Source of the DNA: CAVYXZ01 sp965223835 | GTDB lineage: Bacteria > Chloroflexota > Anaerolineae > Aggregatilineales > Phototrophicaceae | NCBI GenBank assembly: GCA_965223835.1 | Contig: CBDCXQ010000001.1 | Coordinates: 2,232,001 to 2,296,000 of the forward strand | Reading direction: 5' to 3' | Length of the DNA stretch: 64,000 nt | Shown here: positions 1-8,775 of the stretch, piece after piece | How positions within the stretch are numbered: position 1 is the stretch's first letter | Layout of the letters: the number at the start of each line of letters is the position of its first letter | Made by a program: the position numbers and the translations under genes | The notes under the pieces: model-generated | What the model was told of the DNA's origin: nothing | Databases searched by the model: none | What the model saw: the letters and a program-made list of their open reading frames with translations, nothing else

Positions 1-743
1 CACGCATAATATCCCTGGCGCAAGCCGCGTGCTTGTGCCTCGGTGAAGCTCTCTGTCGCGAAGTAGTCGCGCAAATCTTGTGCATAAGGATGCCGGGCTG
101 ACTCAACATCCCGATCATAATCTGGTACATCAGCATGATTTGCATACAAATCCCAGAGGTCTTGAGTAGCATAGTGAGGGAAATGGGGCTTAATCAAATT
201 AATTGCCAGGACAAAATTTCTATCCAATGTAGGTGCAACATTTTCCAACCAGTGGATCGCGGCATCCATCCGTTCCAGATCGGCTGTCCAAGGATCCGCC
301 AGTACACCATGCTGATCCGCCCGTTGTGCACTGTTTTCAGAACGCATCAGCGGCTTGCGCCCGACTTCCCGGTGCAAGTTGTTACGGTCTGAGGGGAGGA
401 TTGTCTCCGAAAAGCCGAGTTTAATGCCCTTGTTATAGGCATCAACCTTGCCTAGCAGCACGGAATAGACACCCTGCTCAGCAAGTTGGTTGCCATATGA
501 TGGAAAGCCAGACCGCATATGGGTGACGAGGTTGTTGTAGGTCTGAATAGTATGCACCCTTTGCCCGCTCATGAATGCAGCCCGGCACGGCAAGCACAAT
601 GGCGATGGGCAGTAGGCATTTTCGTAGACTGTACCCTCAGTTGCCATAGCGGCCATTGTTGGCGTCTGGATAAACGGGTGTCCGTAGACCGAAGCGTAAA
701 AGGGATTGTGCTCATCGGACATCAACAAGACGACGTTGGACAT
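1..743 (-). CDS. Sulfatase, C-terminus cut by the window edge
   Basis: This reading frame runs off the left edge, so only about 247 N-terminal residues are visible. It begins MSNVVLLMSDEHNP, the usual sulfatase opening with an early metal-binding Asp (D10). At residues 50-54 it has CLPCR, which fits the C-x-P-x-R formylglycine signature, with Cys rather than Ser at the fourth position. Further on, KPHFPHYA matches the usual substrate-pocket Lys/His segment. The start is supported by a GGAGG about 10 nt upstream. There is no signal peptide, so a cytoplasmic enzyme is likely. It is the last visible gene of the glycan operon, 29 bp after the GtaA-like gene, and would remove sulfate esters from the imported substrate (inference). 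The family also includes phosphonate monoester hydrolases and choline sulfatases; the substrate is unknown. Confidence 0.85.
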   Translation of the reverse strand, partial: MSNVVLLMSDEHNPFYASVYGHPFIQTPTMAAMATEGTVYENAYCPSPLCLPCRAAFMSGQRVHTIQTYNNLVTHMRSGFPSYGNQLAEQGVYSVLLGKVDAYNKGIKLGFSETILPSDRNNLHREVGRKPLMRSENSAQRADQHGVLADPWTADLERMDAAIHWLENVAPTLDRNFVLAINLIKPHFPHYATQDLWDLYANHADVPDYDRDVESARHPYAQDLRDYFATESFTEAQARGLRQGYYA

Positions 744-772
744 GGTTCGCTGGCCTCCGTACCTGGTATCAA

Positions 773-2818
773 CTACTTAAGTGCGATTGAGTTTTTATCC
801 AGCCATTTTTGCCACAGATCACGGTTGTAGAGGAGCTTGATAAACACGCCCCCGACGACTGAGCGAGCCTGCATCTTGCCGACTTGTCGACCTGAGTCTG
901 TATAGAACCAGTCCGTCATGGGCACGCGGCTTTCCGTTTCGTTCAGCCAATCGTAAAGCGGCTCAATGAATTCACGGAAGTCAGTATCGCTTTCGCTTAG
1001 ACTGGCCGTCCAAACAATCCAGTCAAGTTTGGTATAGGTATTACGGCTGTCCAACGGCAACCCATATTGATTCTGTCGCGTTTTGTAATACGCAATCTCT
1101 TTTTGGGCAACGCTGGCAGGAAATAAATCCAGGCCCAACAGCTTCTCCCAAACTAAATTGTATTTTTGACTCCAGGTGCCCGGCTGGTCAAACGTGAGGC
1201 GATAATGGTCGCCATCATCTGCCATCTGCTGCCATTGTTGCGCCATCTTTTCGGCCTGAGCGCGATACGATTGTGCTTGAGCATCCAGTCCCCGCTGATG
1301 ACAGAGCTGGGCGAACGCACCCAATGCCACAATCGCCTTGAGCGAGAGGTTGATGTTATGTGCCAGATGCCCGGCAAAATCATCGGTGCAAAGCTGATTT
1401 TCGGGATCGAGACCTTTTTCACTCAGATAGTTCGCCCATTGGCTGAGCGTATCCCAGTGTTTTTCAGCGTAACTGACATCGTTACGGGCTTTACAGACCG
1501 CCGCCACGAGCAGGAGCATGTTGCCACACTCTTCCACTGGCATCTGGTTGGAATCCGTTTTCTCCCCGCCGCCATACACCTGCCCGTTGCCCAGCGGATA
1601 ACGCCCGATGTCATGTGGTGCGAAGGGCCAGGGCCAACGCGCAGAGGCAGCATAATCTAGAATGGGCGTCAGTTGACCAGCCAGCAGGTCCGGGTTGAAG
1701 AGCAGAAAGAAGGGACTCGAGGGATAGGTCACATCGACAGTATCCATGCAGCCGTTGCTAAAGTTTTCTTTGGAGAAGAACAGCGGCGTGCCATCGAGAT
1801 CGGCGACGAGTTTATGGGCAGCAATACACTGACGGAAGGCCAGCGCTGCTAATCGGGCATAAGCATCTCCGCCATTGGCTTGTAGGTCAGCCATGAGTTC
1901 GGCGTCAAACGCTTCACAGTGGGCGCGCAAATCAGGATATTCGTTGGCTGCTGCCTCAATTAAGTCGGCAGCGGTGGCTCCGTTCCGCCGCCAGTAGGCC
2001 CGCAGCTTGCGGTGCATATATTCAACGGCAAAAATGTCATCGTAAGCAATAACGATTTGCTGGGAAACTGACTTTATCTCGACGGAACCGAGGTCGAAAA
2101 CCCAGGCGGCGACGGGGTTCGGCGGACGATTGTCCACCGGGCGGGGCATATCGGTGACATCGCGGACCGGTAAATTACCTGTCGTGGCAAAGTGTGAGCG
2201 CGTGTCGGTGTCATAGCCGAGGACATTGGTGGCTGAGTGTTCACCGATGGCAGCTGTGTATAGATAACCCCAATCAATCCGCAGATCATCACCAGACTTA
2301 CCGAGGATGTTTTGTTCGGTCGAACCCATCCACAGCATGTTGCGATCATTAACATGATGTCGGCCCCAGACCACGCGTTGGTCGGTGGTGTTTACGACCC
2401 AGTCGGCGGCAACGTCGAAATACAGCGCGGTCTCATGTGTCTGTCCATCAATCGCAGCCACTGCAAAATCCACATATGTGACTGGGCGGGATAATACATC
2501 CAGATCATGCGGTAACAGCGGCGTCATAAATGTTAGAGTCAGACGGATACCGGCAGCCTCAAACTGATAAATGGTGCGGGTGGGGAGTACCTCAACGTCG
2601 ATTTGCGTCATTGGCGGTACTTCAACACCATAGTGGCGGGTCATCATGCCTATAAAGCGATAGGGCTGACCGTCGACGCGGAGTAGGCCAGACATGGCCT
2701 GCTTAGCTCCCGTCCAATGCGTTGTCCAACTCTGTGTTAGTTCATCGGTCGTTGACCACACGCTCATGTAAGGATCGTTCACCACCAACGGCACGGCAGG
2801 CGGACGAAAATTTGTCAT
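773..2818 (-). CDS. GtaA-like glutaminase-domain protein (DUF5127/DUF4965/DUF1793)
   Basis: This 681-residue protein has the layout of fungal glutaminase A (GtaA) relatives: an N-terminal beta-rich part (about 1-320, including PAVPLVVNDPYMSVWS) and an alpha/alpha-barrel C-terminal half. Typical segments are FFSKENFSNGCMDTVDVTYPS, DIGRYPLGNGQ, MPVEECGNML and SRNTYTKLDWIVWTA. The barrel is related to glycoside hydrolases. Bacterial members sit in polysaccharide loci and their real substrate is usually unproven, so the glutaminase name should be taken lightly. There is no signal peptide, which suggests action on imported material. It lies between the GH2 gene (35 bp upstream) and the sulfatase (29 bp downstream). 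An AAAGGAA ribosome site precedes the ATG. Confidence 0.82.
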   Translation of the reverse strand: MTNFRPPAVPLVVNDPYMSVWSTTDELTQSWTTHWTGAKQAMSGLLRVDGQPYRFIGMMTRHYGVEVPPMTQIDVEVLPTRTIYQFEAAGIRLTLTFMTPLLPHDLDVLSRPVTYVDFAVAAIDGQTHETALYFDVAADWVVNTTDQRVVWGRHHVNDRNMLWMGSTEQNILGKSGDDLRIDWGYLYTAAIGEHSATNVLGYDTDTRSHFATTGNLPVRDVTDMPRPVDNRPPNPVAAWVFDLGSVEIKSVSQQIVIAYDDIFAVEYMHRKLRAYWRRNGATAADLIEAAANEYPDLRAHCEAFDAELMADLQANGGDAYARLAALAFRQCIAAHKLVADLDGTPLFFSKENFSNGCMDTVDVTYPSSPFFLLFNPDLLAGQLTPILDYAASARWPWPFAPHDIGRYPLGNGQVYGGGEKTDSNQMPVEECGNMLLLVAAVCKARNDVSYAEKHWDTLSQWANYLSEKGLDPENQLCTDDFAGHLAHNINLSLKAIVALGAFAQLCHQRGLDAQAQSYRAQAEKMAQQWQQMADDGDHYRLTFDQPGTWSQKYNLVWEKLLGLDLFPASVAQKEIAYYKTRQNQYGLPLDSRNTYTKLDWIVWTASLSESDTDFREFIEPLYDWLNETESRVPMTDWFYTDSGRQVGKMQARSVVGGVFIKLLYNRDLWQKWLDKNSIALK

Positions 2819-2853
2819 CGAAATATGTTCCTTTCGTTGCAGATTGAGTGCAA

Positions 2854-4674
2854 CTAATCCTTCAGTTCAATTGCCGCTGGTTTTTGCTGAGCATTGCGAA
2901 TACGTTCCATGTCGAACTTTAAGCCGCGATCATATTTGTAGATGCCGTTCTGCTCCTGATAGATGTCGGTTAATTGTGTATAGCAATAACCAAACATGTT
3001 GACATCATCCAGTAGGATGGCGCACAGGCGCTCGAAGCGGTCATAGAATTCTTCAATTGTTCGCGGTCGATCACCATAGCCCCATGAGTCTTCACCTTCT
3101 TTGACATCCGGGTTCCACCAGATACCGCCGAATTCGCTTACAAAGTAGGGTTGACCGGCGTACGGAATCGACCAGTTCGGATTACCGACCATGCGCTGCG
3201 GGATACCCCAGCTTTCAAAGCTATTCAAATACGGCTTGCCTTCCGCCAGTCCAGCATGACGCTCGGCAAACGTGTCGGGGTCCTGAGTATAATCGTGGCT
3301 GTCATAGACATCTGCACCGATGACGCGGTGGGAATAGCCCGACGTATCTAATACCGGGCGCGTGCTATCCATCGCTTTGGTCGCCAGATACATGCCCTGG
3401 GTCACATCATCCAGCGCAGTAATTTGATCGGTGATCGACTGCCAGGTTTCATTGAGCGGGCACCAGCCGACGATGCTGGGATGTGAGTAGTCGCGTTCCA
3501 AAACTTCCAGCCATTGCGTAATATAATCGGGGCCGGGCTTTTGATGCTCATTGTCAATTGGTCCCATACGATTGCAGCCCCAATCGCCAAATTCACCCCA
3601 GACGATGTAGCCCAGGCGGTCAGCATGATACAGAAAACGCTCTTCAAAGACTTTCTGGTGCAGGCGGGCACCGTTGAAGCCGGCTTCGATACCGAGTTCG
3701 ATGTCGCGGATCAAGTCGTCTTCACTGGGGGCGGTCATGATGCCATCAGGATAATAGCCCTGATCCAGGACGAGCCGTTGAAACACGACCTTACCATTGA
3801 TTTTGATCGCTTTACCGTCAATTGTCACGCTGCGCAAGCCCGCATAGCTGGTCGCCGCATCGATGACGTTACCGGCGGCATCCAGCAAACTGATTACTAG
3901 ATCGTACAGATGGGGGTCATCTATTGACCATAGGCGGCGGCGATTCGCCGGGATGGGTAAATCCAGGCGTGGGGCCAGGTCTAAGTCAGCGGCACATTCG
4001 GCAGTAGCAACCTCACCCTTTTCATCTTTGAGCACCGCACGCAAACGCAGGCCCGGCTGATTATTGCTGATGGGTTGCTCCAGACGGATGACACTATTGG
4101 CGACGTCGGGAGTGAGGCGAGGGCGGCGCAAGGCAATATCGGGCACGGGTTCCAGCCAGACGGATTGCCAGATGCCAGTGGTCCGCACATAGATTGCCCC
4201 GCGCGGGCCAAATGACTTGGCCTGTTTGCCCCGGGGTTGGGCGCGGTCATTGGGGTCACGCGCACGCACTACCAGCGTTACGGTCTCGCCGGGCTGGGCA
4301 ACCGCCGAGATGTCACAGGTAAATGGTGAGAAGCCACCGCGATGGCGACCCACTTCGGTCCCGTTGACCCATACCGTTGCATCATTGTCAACGGCCTGAA
4401 AATGTAGCAGAGTGCGGCGTCCGGCCCAGTCCGCGGGGATGGTTACATCACGACGATACCAGACCGCATTGAGAAAATCGAGATTCTCAACACCGGACAA
4501 TTTAGTTTCAGGTGCGAATGGCACGATAATACTGCTGCTCAGATCGCGGTCCAGCAATCCCCGCTCCAATCCGCTATCGCCTTGGTCGATCTCGAACTGC
4601 CAGTCTCCATTGAGGCACAACCAGTCCGGGCGCACAAACTGGGGACGGGGATATTCACCACGTGGAACGGACAT
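2854..4674 (-). CDS. Glycoside hydrolase family 2 beta-glycosidase
   Basis: This 606-residue protein has the GH2 order: a jelly-roll sugar-binding domain (about 10-170, starting PDWLCLNGDWQFEID), an Ig-like domain (about 180-275), and a TIM barrel. In the barrel, GARLHQKVFEERFLYHADRL is the family substrate-binding segment. GWCPLNETWQ (about residue 408) carries the general acid Glu after Asn, and YFVSEFGGIWW (about 513) carries the nucleophile Glu. It is shorter than LacZ and closer in size to beta-glucuronidases and small beta-galactosidases. There is no signal peptide, so it should act on imported oligosaccharides. AAAGGAG lies 8 nt before the ATG. It is 15 bp downstream of a sugar permease gene and belongs to the same operon. 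Sugar specificity cannot be read from the sequence. Confidence 0.9.
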   Translation of the reverse strand: MSVPRGEYPRPQFVRPDWLCLNGDWQFEIDQGDSGLERGLLDRDLSSSIIVPFAPETKLSGVENLDFLNAVWYRRDVTIPADWAGRRTLLHFQAVDNDATVWVNGTEVGRHRGGFSPFTCDISAVAQPGETVTLVVRARDPNDRAQPRGKQAKSFGPRGAIYVRTTGIWQSVWLEPVPDIALRRPRLTPDVANSVIRLEQPISNNQPGLRLRAVLKDEKGEVATAECAADLDLAPRLDLPIPANRRRLWSIDDPHLYDLVISLLDAAGNVIDAATSYAGLRSVTIDGKAIKINGKVVFQRLVLDQGYYPDGIMTAPSEDDLIRDIELGIEAGFNGARLHQKVFEERFLYHADRLGYIVWGEFGDWGCNRMGPIDNEHQKPGPDYITQWLEVLERDYSHPSIVGWCPLNETWQSITDQITALDDVTQGMYLATKAMDSTRPVLDTSGYSHRVIGADVYDSHDYTQDPDTFAERHAGLAEGKPYLNSFESWGIPQRMVGNPNWSIPYAGQPYFVSEFGGIWWNPDVKEGEDSWGYGDRPRTIEEFYDRFERLCAILLDDVNMFGYCYTQLTDIYQEQNGIYKYDRGLKFDMERIRNAQQKPAAIELKD

Positions 4675-4689
4675 TTTGATGCTCCTTTA

Positions 4690-5457
4690 TCAATTAAAGC
4701 CACTATATAGCTGTAGGCCGTTAAAAATGCGGCGCTGGAAAATGAAGAAAAATAATAAAAGGGGTAATCCAGCTAACCAGGCAGCAGCCACACCCCCTAA
4801 TAGGCCGCCGGTGCGGACCAGTTTTTTAAGCGCAATGGTGATTGTCCACATTTCTTCTTTAGTTGCGGAAACCAGCGGCCACAAATAGCTGTTCCAGTTG
4901 GCAAGGAATGAATACAGAATAATGACGAATAAGATCGGTAACGCCAGCGGGACCAGAATGCGGGTCAGTATCGTCAACCGAGATGCGCCATCCATTTTGG
5001 CGGCGTCATCCAGTTCCCGAGGAATATTGCGGAAGAACTGGGTGAGCAAGAAAAGAATCACAGGTGAGGCGACACCGGGCAAAATGAGCGCGATGTAGGT
5101 ATTATGGAGGTCGAGGTTGGCGAAAAGGATATAGATTGGAATGAATGAAGCGTGCTCAGGCACCATAAAGCCGGAAATCACGACCAAATACACGATGCGT
5201 TGACCTTTGAACGGAATTCTTGCAAAGGCGTAAGCCGCACTAATGCACAACACCAACTGAAGCGTCGTATGGGTCGTGGAGACGAACAGACTGTTCCAGA
5301 GCCATTGCTGAATTCGGGGTGATTCAATTAGAGATGGAATGCGCGGAATGACCAAGCGGGCAGGCTCAATCAGCGGACTCAGCCAGATGATTGCGAACAA
5401 GCCGACCCCGATCAAATAGATGGTGTCCTGAATGTTACGACGTGTCGGTAAGGTCAA
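4690..5457 (-). CDS. Second MalG-type sugar ABC permease (CUT1), short N-terminus
   Basis: This is a 255-residue inner-membrane permease with six predicted helices. Its EAA loop, ELDDAAKMDGASRLTI, is where the ATPase docks. It is clearly paralogous to the permease at 6937-7815 (shared YAFARIPFKG, ALILPGVASP and NWNSYLWPLV) but lacks most of the external loop after helix 1, where the paralogue has about 40 extra residues. The best start is a TTG at 5457; an in-frame stop lies a few codons upstream and no ATG fits, so it is probably weakly translated. It sits after the terminator that follows the binding-protein gene, so it should be expressed below it. Two MalG-type subunits in one operon is unusual: one may replace the other, or serve a second substrate. 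Confidence 0.85.
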   Translation of the reverse strand: MTLPTRRNIQDTIYLIGVGLFAIIWLSPLIEPARLVIPRIPSLIESPRIQQWLWNSLFVSTTHTTLQLVLCISAAYAFARIPFKGQRIVYLVVISGFMVPEHASFIPIYILFANLDLHNTYIALILPGVASPVILFLLTQFFRNIPRELDDAAKMDGASRLTILTRILVPLALPILFVIILYSFLANWNSYLWPLVSATKEEMWTITIALKKLVRTGGLLGGVAAAWLAGLPLLLFFFIFQRRIFNGLQLYSGFN

Positions 5458-5475
5458 AATAATGGTTCTCTGCGC

Positions 5476-5511
5476 AAAAAAAGGGGAACACAGTCAACTG
5501 ACCATGTTCCC
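5476..5511 (-). terminator. Intrinsic terminator after the sugar-binding protein gene
   Basis: On the minus strand GGGAACA pairs perfectly with TGTTCCC, an inner GTCA/TGAC extends the stem, and seven T residues follow. It lies between the solute-binding protein gene and the downstream permease. It probably lets most transcripts stop after the binding protein, with some read-through into the permease and enzyme genes. Confidence 0.85.
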
Positions 5512-5534
5512 AAAACGTCTGTCAAGGTGATGAA

Positions 5535-6851
5535 CTAAGCGCCAAACGCGGCGAAGTCATCAAAGCGAGACTGGGCATCAGCCAGGGCTTGTTCAACCGA
5601 TTTTTCGCCCAACACGGCGGCCTGAATCTCTTCGTTCATGATGTCTTCATAGGCCGTCACCCAGCTATGACGCGGCATGGGGATCGCTTCAGCTTCGAAG
5701 TTGAGATATTCCTGCCGATGCGGAATGTCAGTGTAATCAGCAGATTCGATGAAGCTCTGGTTGACCGGGAAGTGCCCGGTGTACGACCAAACGCCATTTT
5801 GCTCATTCATCCACGCCAGGAACTTCATGGTACGGTCCACACGGTCAGCATCGGCGTTCAAACCCAGCGGGATGATGTAGGCATGGGTGCTGGACCAGGT
5901 AGCGGGTTGGTCGAAGAATTGCGGGAACGACGTCACGTAAAAACGTGATAGTGGAATCTCAGGATCAACCGCCTGGGCATCGGTCGCATTTACACGCCAG
6001 GTACCGTTACGAATGCTGCCAGTCTCATTGTTAGCAAAGGTCGCGTTGCGGTCGGTCGTACCTTCTTCCGAGGCGAAGGTGCCGTTATACATCTCAATAA
6101 TGAGTTCAGTGGCGGCAATGCCTTCCGGAGTATTAATCGTCGGGTTGCCTTCTTCATCTTCAATGGAGCCGCCCTGTTGATAAACCAGCGCCATCCAGTC
6201 ACGTGACCAGCCCGCACCACCGGCCTGCTGCTCGAAAAGCGGTACGCCAGTGGCTTCAAAGAAGGTCTCGGCAGCGGCTTTCCAGTCTTCCCAGTTGGTG
6301 GGGATCATGGGAACACCATCAGCATCCAACATACCAGCCTGTTCCCAAAGATCGAGGTTGATGTAATAGAGATGACCGTGCAGGTCGAGCGGGATACCAT
6401 ACAATTCGTCATTATAGCTGACATATTCGCGCGCGGCGTCGGTGAAATCGCTCTCATCCACACCATATTGCTCTAGCAGATCGCCAACGGGTGTCAGCAG
6501 ACCGCGTGAAGCATAGTTGGGAATGCGGATGCCATGCAGAATCATGATGTCAGGCGGATCGCCAGCGGCCAGACGGGTATTCAGTTCAGTGAAGCCCGGC
6601 CAGTCCACAACGGTCGTTTCAACCGGGTTATCGGGGTTGGCTTCGTTGTAAGCGTTTGTCATGATCTGGATGATCGAGCATTCGCCCGTGAAATTAGATA
6701 CATCATCCATGTCGGTTATGCTGCCAAATTCATCCGAGCATTCGCCGAAGAACCGATTGAAGTCGACGGCTTCCTGGGCAACTAATGGACTGATGGTGGA
6801 TAGGGCCAGCAAGAGTGCCAGCGCAATCAATAGAACGCGTGATTTATGCAT
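5535..6851 (-). CDS. Sugar ABC transporter solute-binding protein (family 1)
   Basis: This 438-residue secreted protein has the fold of CUT1 maltose-type binding proteins. It starts MHKSRVLLIALALLLALS, a signal peptide ending near LVAQEA. No lipobox Cys is obvious, so anchoring is unclear. Typical binding-protein segments include DPPDIMILHG, YGIPLDLHGHLYYIN, the GAGWSRDWMALVYQQGGS region and a C-terminal EIQAAVLGEKSVEQAL helix. The frame stays open for 40 more codons upstream, but that part overlaps the preceding permease gene and looks non-coding. The ATG at 6851 has AAAGGA about 9 nt upstream and is followed directly by the signal peptide. It delivers sugar to the permeases at 6937-8729. 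Confidence 0.92.
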   Translation of the reverse strand: MHKSRVLLIALALLLALSTISPLVAQEAVDFNRFFGECSDEFGSITDMDDVSNFTGECSIIQIMTNAYNEANPDNPVETTVVDWPGFTELNTRLAAGDPPDIMILHGIRIPNYASRGLLTPVGDLLEQYGVDESDFTDAAREYVSYNDELYGIPLDLHGHLYYINLDLWEQAGMLDADGVPMIPTNWEDWKAAAETFFEATGVPLFEQQAGGAGWSRDWMALVYQQGGSIEDEEGNPTINTPEGIAATELIIEMYNGTFASEEGTTDRNATFANNETGSIRNGTWRVNATDAQAVDPEIPLSRFYVTSFPQFFDQPATWSSTHAYIIPLGLNADADRVDRTMKFLAWMNEQNGVWSYTGHFPVNQSFIESADYTDIPHRQEYLNFEAEAIPMPRHSWVTAYEDIMNEEIQAAVLGEKSVEQALADAQSRFDDFAAFGA

Positions 6852-6936
6852 TGTTTTTTCCTTTAATGATTTTTCGTGTCGCCAAGCGTGTATACCGTAG
6901 CGTTTTCTCCGATAAGCTCCTCCATCACTGCTTTGA

Positions 6937-7815
6937 CTATGATTTAATGCCGCTTCCAATTGAAATTCCACTCAGGATGCGACGCTGGAACGCAAAGAAA
7001 AAGAGAACGATGGGCATGGCCCCGACCCAGGCCGCCGCCATCACCCGCCCGTAACTGTCGTCATAGCCCCATTGCTGCGAAATCAGTTTCAGGCCAATAG
7101 TTATGGTGCGCACCTCATCTTTCGTCGCGGCGACTAACGGCCACAGGTAACTGTTCCAATTGCCCAAGAAAGTAAAGATCGCCAAAGTCGTAAGCGCGGG
7201 AATAGAAAGGGGTAAAATAATGCGGCGGAACACGATCAAACGCGTCGCCCCATCCATGTAGGCTGCCTCTTCCAATTCTATGGGAATGTCTTTAAAGAAC
7301 TGCGCCAGTAAGAAGATGGCAAATGGCGAGGCCACCCCTGGCAAAATCAAGGCCGTATAGGTGTTGAGCAGCTCCAGATCGGCGAACATTAGATAAACCG
7401 GGATAAATGTTGCCTGGCCTGGGACCATTAAACCCGCCAGCACCACCGGATAGATGATGCCCCGGCCCTTAAACGGGATTCGGGCAAAAGCATAAGCTGC
7501 TGATGAACAGATTGTCAGTTGCAGTACGGTATGGACCACGGCCACCACCGAACTGTTGAACAACCAGCGGGGAATCTTGCTTGAGCGCATGACATAACCC
7601 CAATTCTCAGTCGTAAAAGGATCAGGGACGAACTTGGCAAGATTAGCTTGAATGTGCGGTTCAGGCCGCAGTGATGTACTCAATGTCCAGATGATCGGTA
7701 ACATCCAGAACACCGTAAACAGCGTCAGCGCCACCATGTAAATCTTTTTGCCGTGCTGTTGGAAAAACGTTTTTTCGACATCTGGTGCTGGCAGTGCACT
7801 CACTTGGGTGGTCAT
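6937..7815 (-). CDS. MalG-type sugar ABC permease (CUT1)
   Basis: This 292-residue membrane protein has six helices and the EAA cytoplasmic loop ELEEAAYMDGATRLIVF. It has the normal CUT1 length, including the external loop after helix 1 (STSLRPEPHIQANLAKF). Its ATG overlaps the stop of the upstream MalF gene by 4 bp, which suggests translational coupling and a 1:1 heterodimer. It is the likely true partner of that subunit and of the binding protein just downstream. The shorter paralogue at 4690-5457 shares long stretches with it, so the pair arose by duplication. The ATPase must come from elsewhere, most plausibly the UgpC-type protein at 55720-56874. Confidence 0.92.
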   Translation of the reverse strand: MTTQVSALPAPDVEKTFFQQHGKKIYMVALTLFTVFWMLPIIWTLSTSLRPEPHIQANLAKFVPDPFTTENWGYVMRSSKIPRWLFNSSVVAVVHTVLQLTICSSAAYAFARIPFKGRGIIYPVVLAGLMVPGQATFIPVYLMFADLELLNTYTALILPGVASPFAIFLLAQFFKDIPIELEEAAYMDGATRLIVFRRIILPLSIPALTTLAIFTFLGNWNSYLWPLVAATKDEVRTITIGLKLISQQWGYDDSYGRVMAAAWVGAMPIVLFFFAFQRRILSGISIGSGIKS

Positions 7816-8729
7816 GCGTTTTTCTCCTGAAAACGAAGCTGGATGATCGACAGGACAAATAGAATAATGAACAGCACAAAGGCCATTGCCGAGCCATAAC
7901 CGAGCTGCCAGAAATCAAAGGAGCGTTCAAAAATATAGTAGACGATTGTGCGCGTTGCGCCCGATGGACCACCCTCGGTAATGACATCAATTTGACCAAA
8001 AACCTGGAACGACGCGATCACTTGTAGCACCATCACGAAGGTCATCGGTCGGCGTAAACTGGGGATGGTGATGTGGCGGAACAATTGGAGGTTATTCGCA
8101 CCGTCAACTTTGCCCGCATCATAAAGGCTTTCATCTATGCCTTGAAGGCCAGCCAGAAAGACCAGCGTATTGAAGCCCACTGTCCACCATAGGGTGGTTA
8201 AGGCAATGACGGGCATCGCCAGATTTCGGTCGAGAGTCCAGCGGATAGGGTCAATTCCCAGCGGAATCAGCACTGCGTTAATCAGACCGCGTTGGTCCGG
8301 CGCGAAGATGCGGGCGAAGATGAGACCCACCACCGCAACTGACAGAATGTTGGGCATGTAAAACAGGGTGCGGAAAACTCCCATGCCGCGAATTTTTCGA
8401 TTGAGCATCAGCGCGAACAGCAGCCCGACAATCACCAGGATAGGACCGGAGAGGATGACAAAAAAGATGGTGTGCTCCAGTGAACTCCAGAACAGTTTGT
8501 CAGACAGCAGTCGCTCGTAATTACTTAAACCAATAAATTGAATATTGGTCCCGACCAATTCCCAATTGTGCAGCGAAATCCAGAAGCCTTGAACAATCGG
8601 GTAGAGGGTGAAAATGACAAATAATATCAAGAAGGGGAGGGCAAACGCATACCCGGCCACTGTGTCACGCCAGTTCTTGTTTAAGCCCTGTTGTGTGGTT
8701 GGGGTGACTAAAGTCGAACTTCGTTCCAT
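7812..8729 (-). CDS. MalF-type sugar ABC permease (CUT1)
   Basis: This 305-residue integral membrane protein has the MalF/UgpA layout: FALPFLILFVIFTLYPIVQGF in the first helix, VDGANNLQLFRHITIP as the EAA loop, and an LNRKIRGMGVFRTLFYMPN segment before the third helix. I start it at the ATG at 8729 because AGGAGA lies about 10 nt upstream; a TTG seven codons earlier would put that ribosome site inside the gene. It follows the ArsR-type regulator by 46 bp and overlaps the MalG gene by 4 bp. It forms the transmembrane pore with MalG. Confidence 0.92.
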   Translation of the reverse strand: MERSSTLVTPTTQQGLNKNWRDTVAGYAFALPFLILFVIFTLYPIVQGFWISLHNWELVGTNIQFIGLSNYERLLSDKLFWSSLEHTIFFVILSGPILVIVGLLFALMLNRKIRGMGVFRTLFYMPNILSVAVVGLIFARIFAPDQRGLINAVLIPLGIDPIRWTLDRNLAMPVIALTTLWWTVGFNTLVFLAGLQGIDESLYDAGKVDGANNLQLFRHITIPSLRRPMTFVMVLQVIASFQVFGQIDVITEGGPSGATRTIVYYIFERSFDFWQLGYGSAMAFVLFIILFVLSIIQLRFQEKNA

Positions 8730-8775
8730 ACCAACATTTCTCCTGAACAATTGACATTAGTTTTTTCCATGAGTG

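Noticed and set aside
6852..6971. A 40-codon N-terminal extension of the sugar-binding protein
   Set aside because: It overlaps the end of the permease gene, has no ribosome site, and would place a signal peptide in the middle of the protein.
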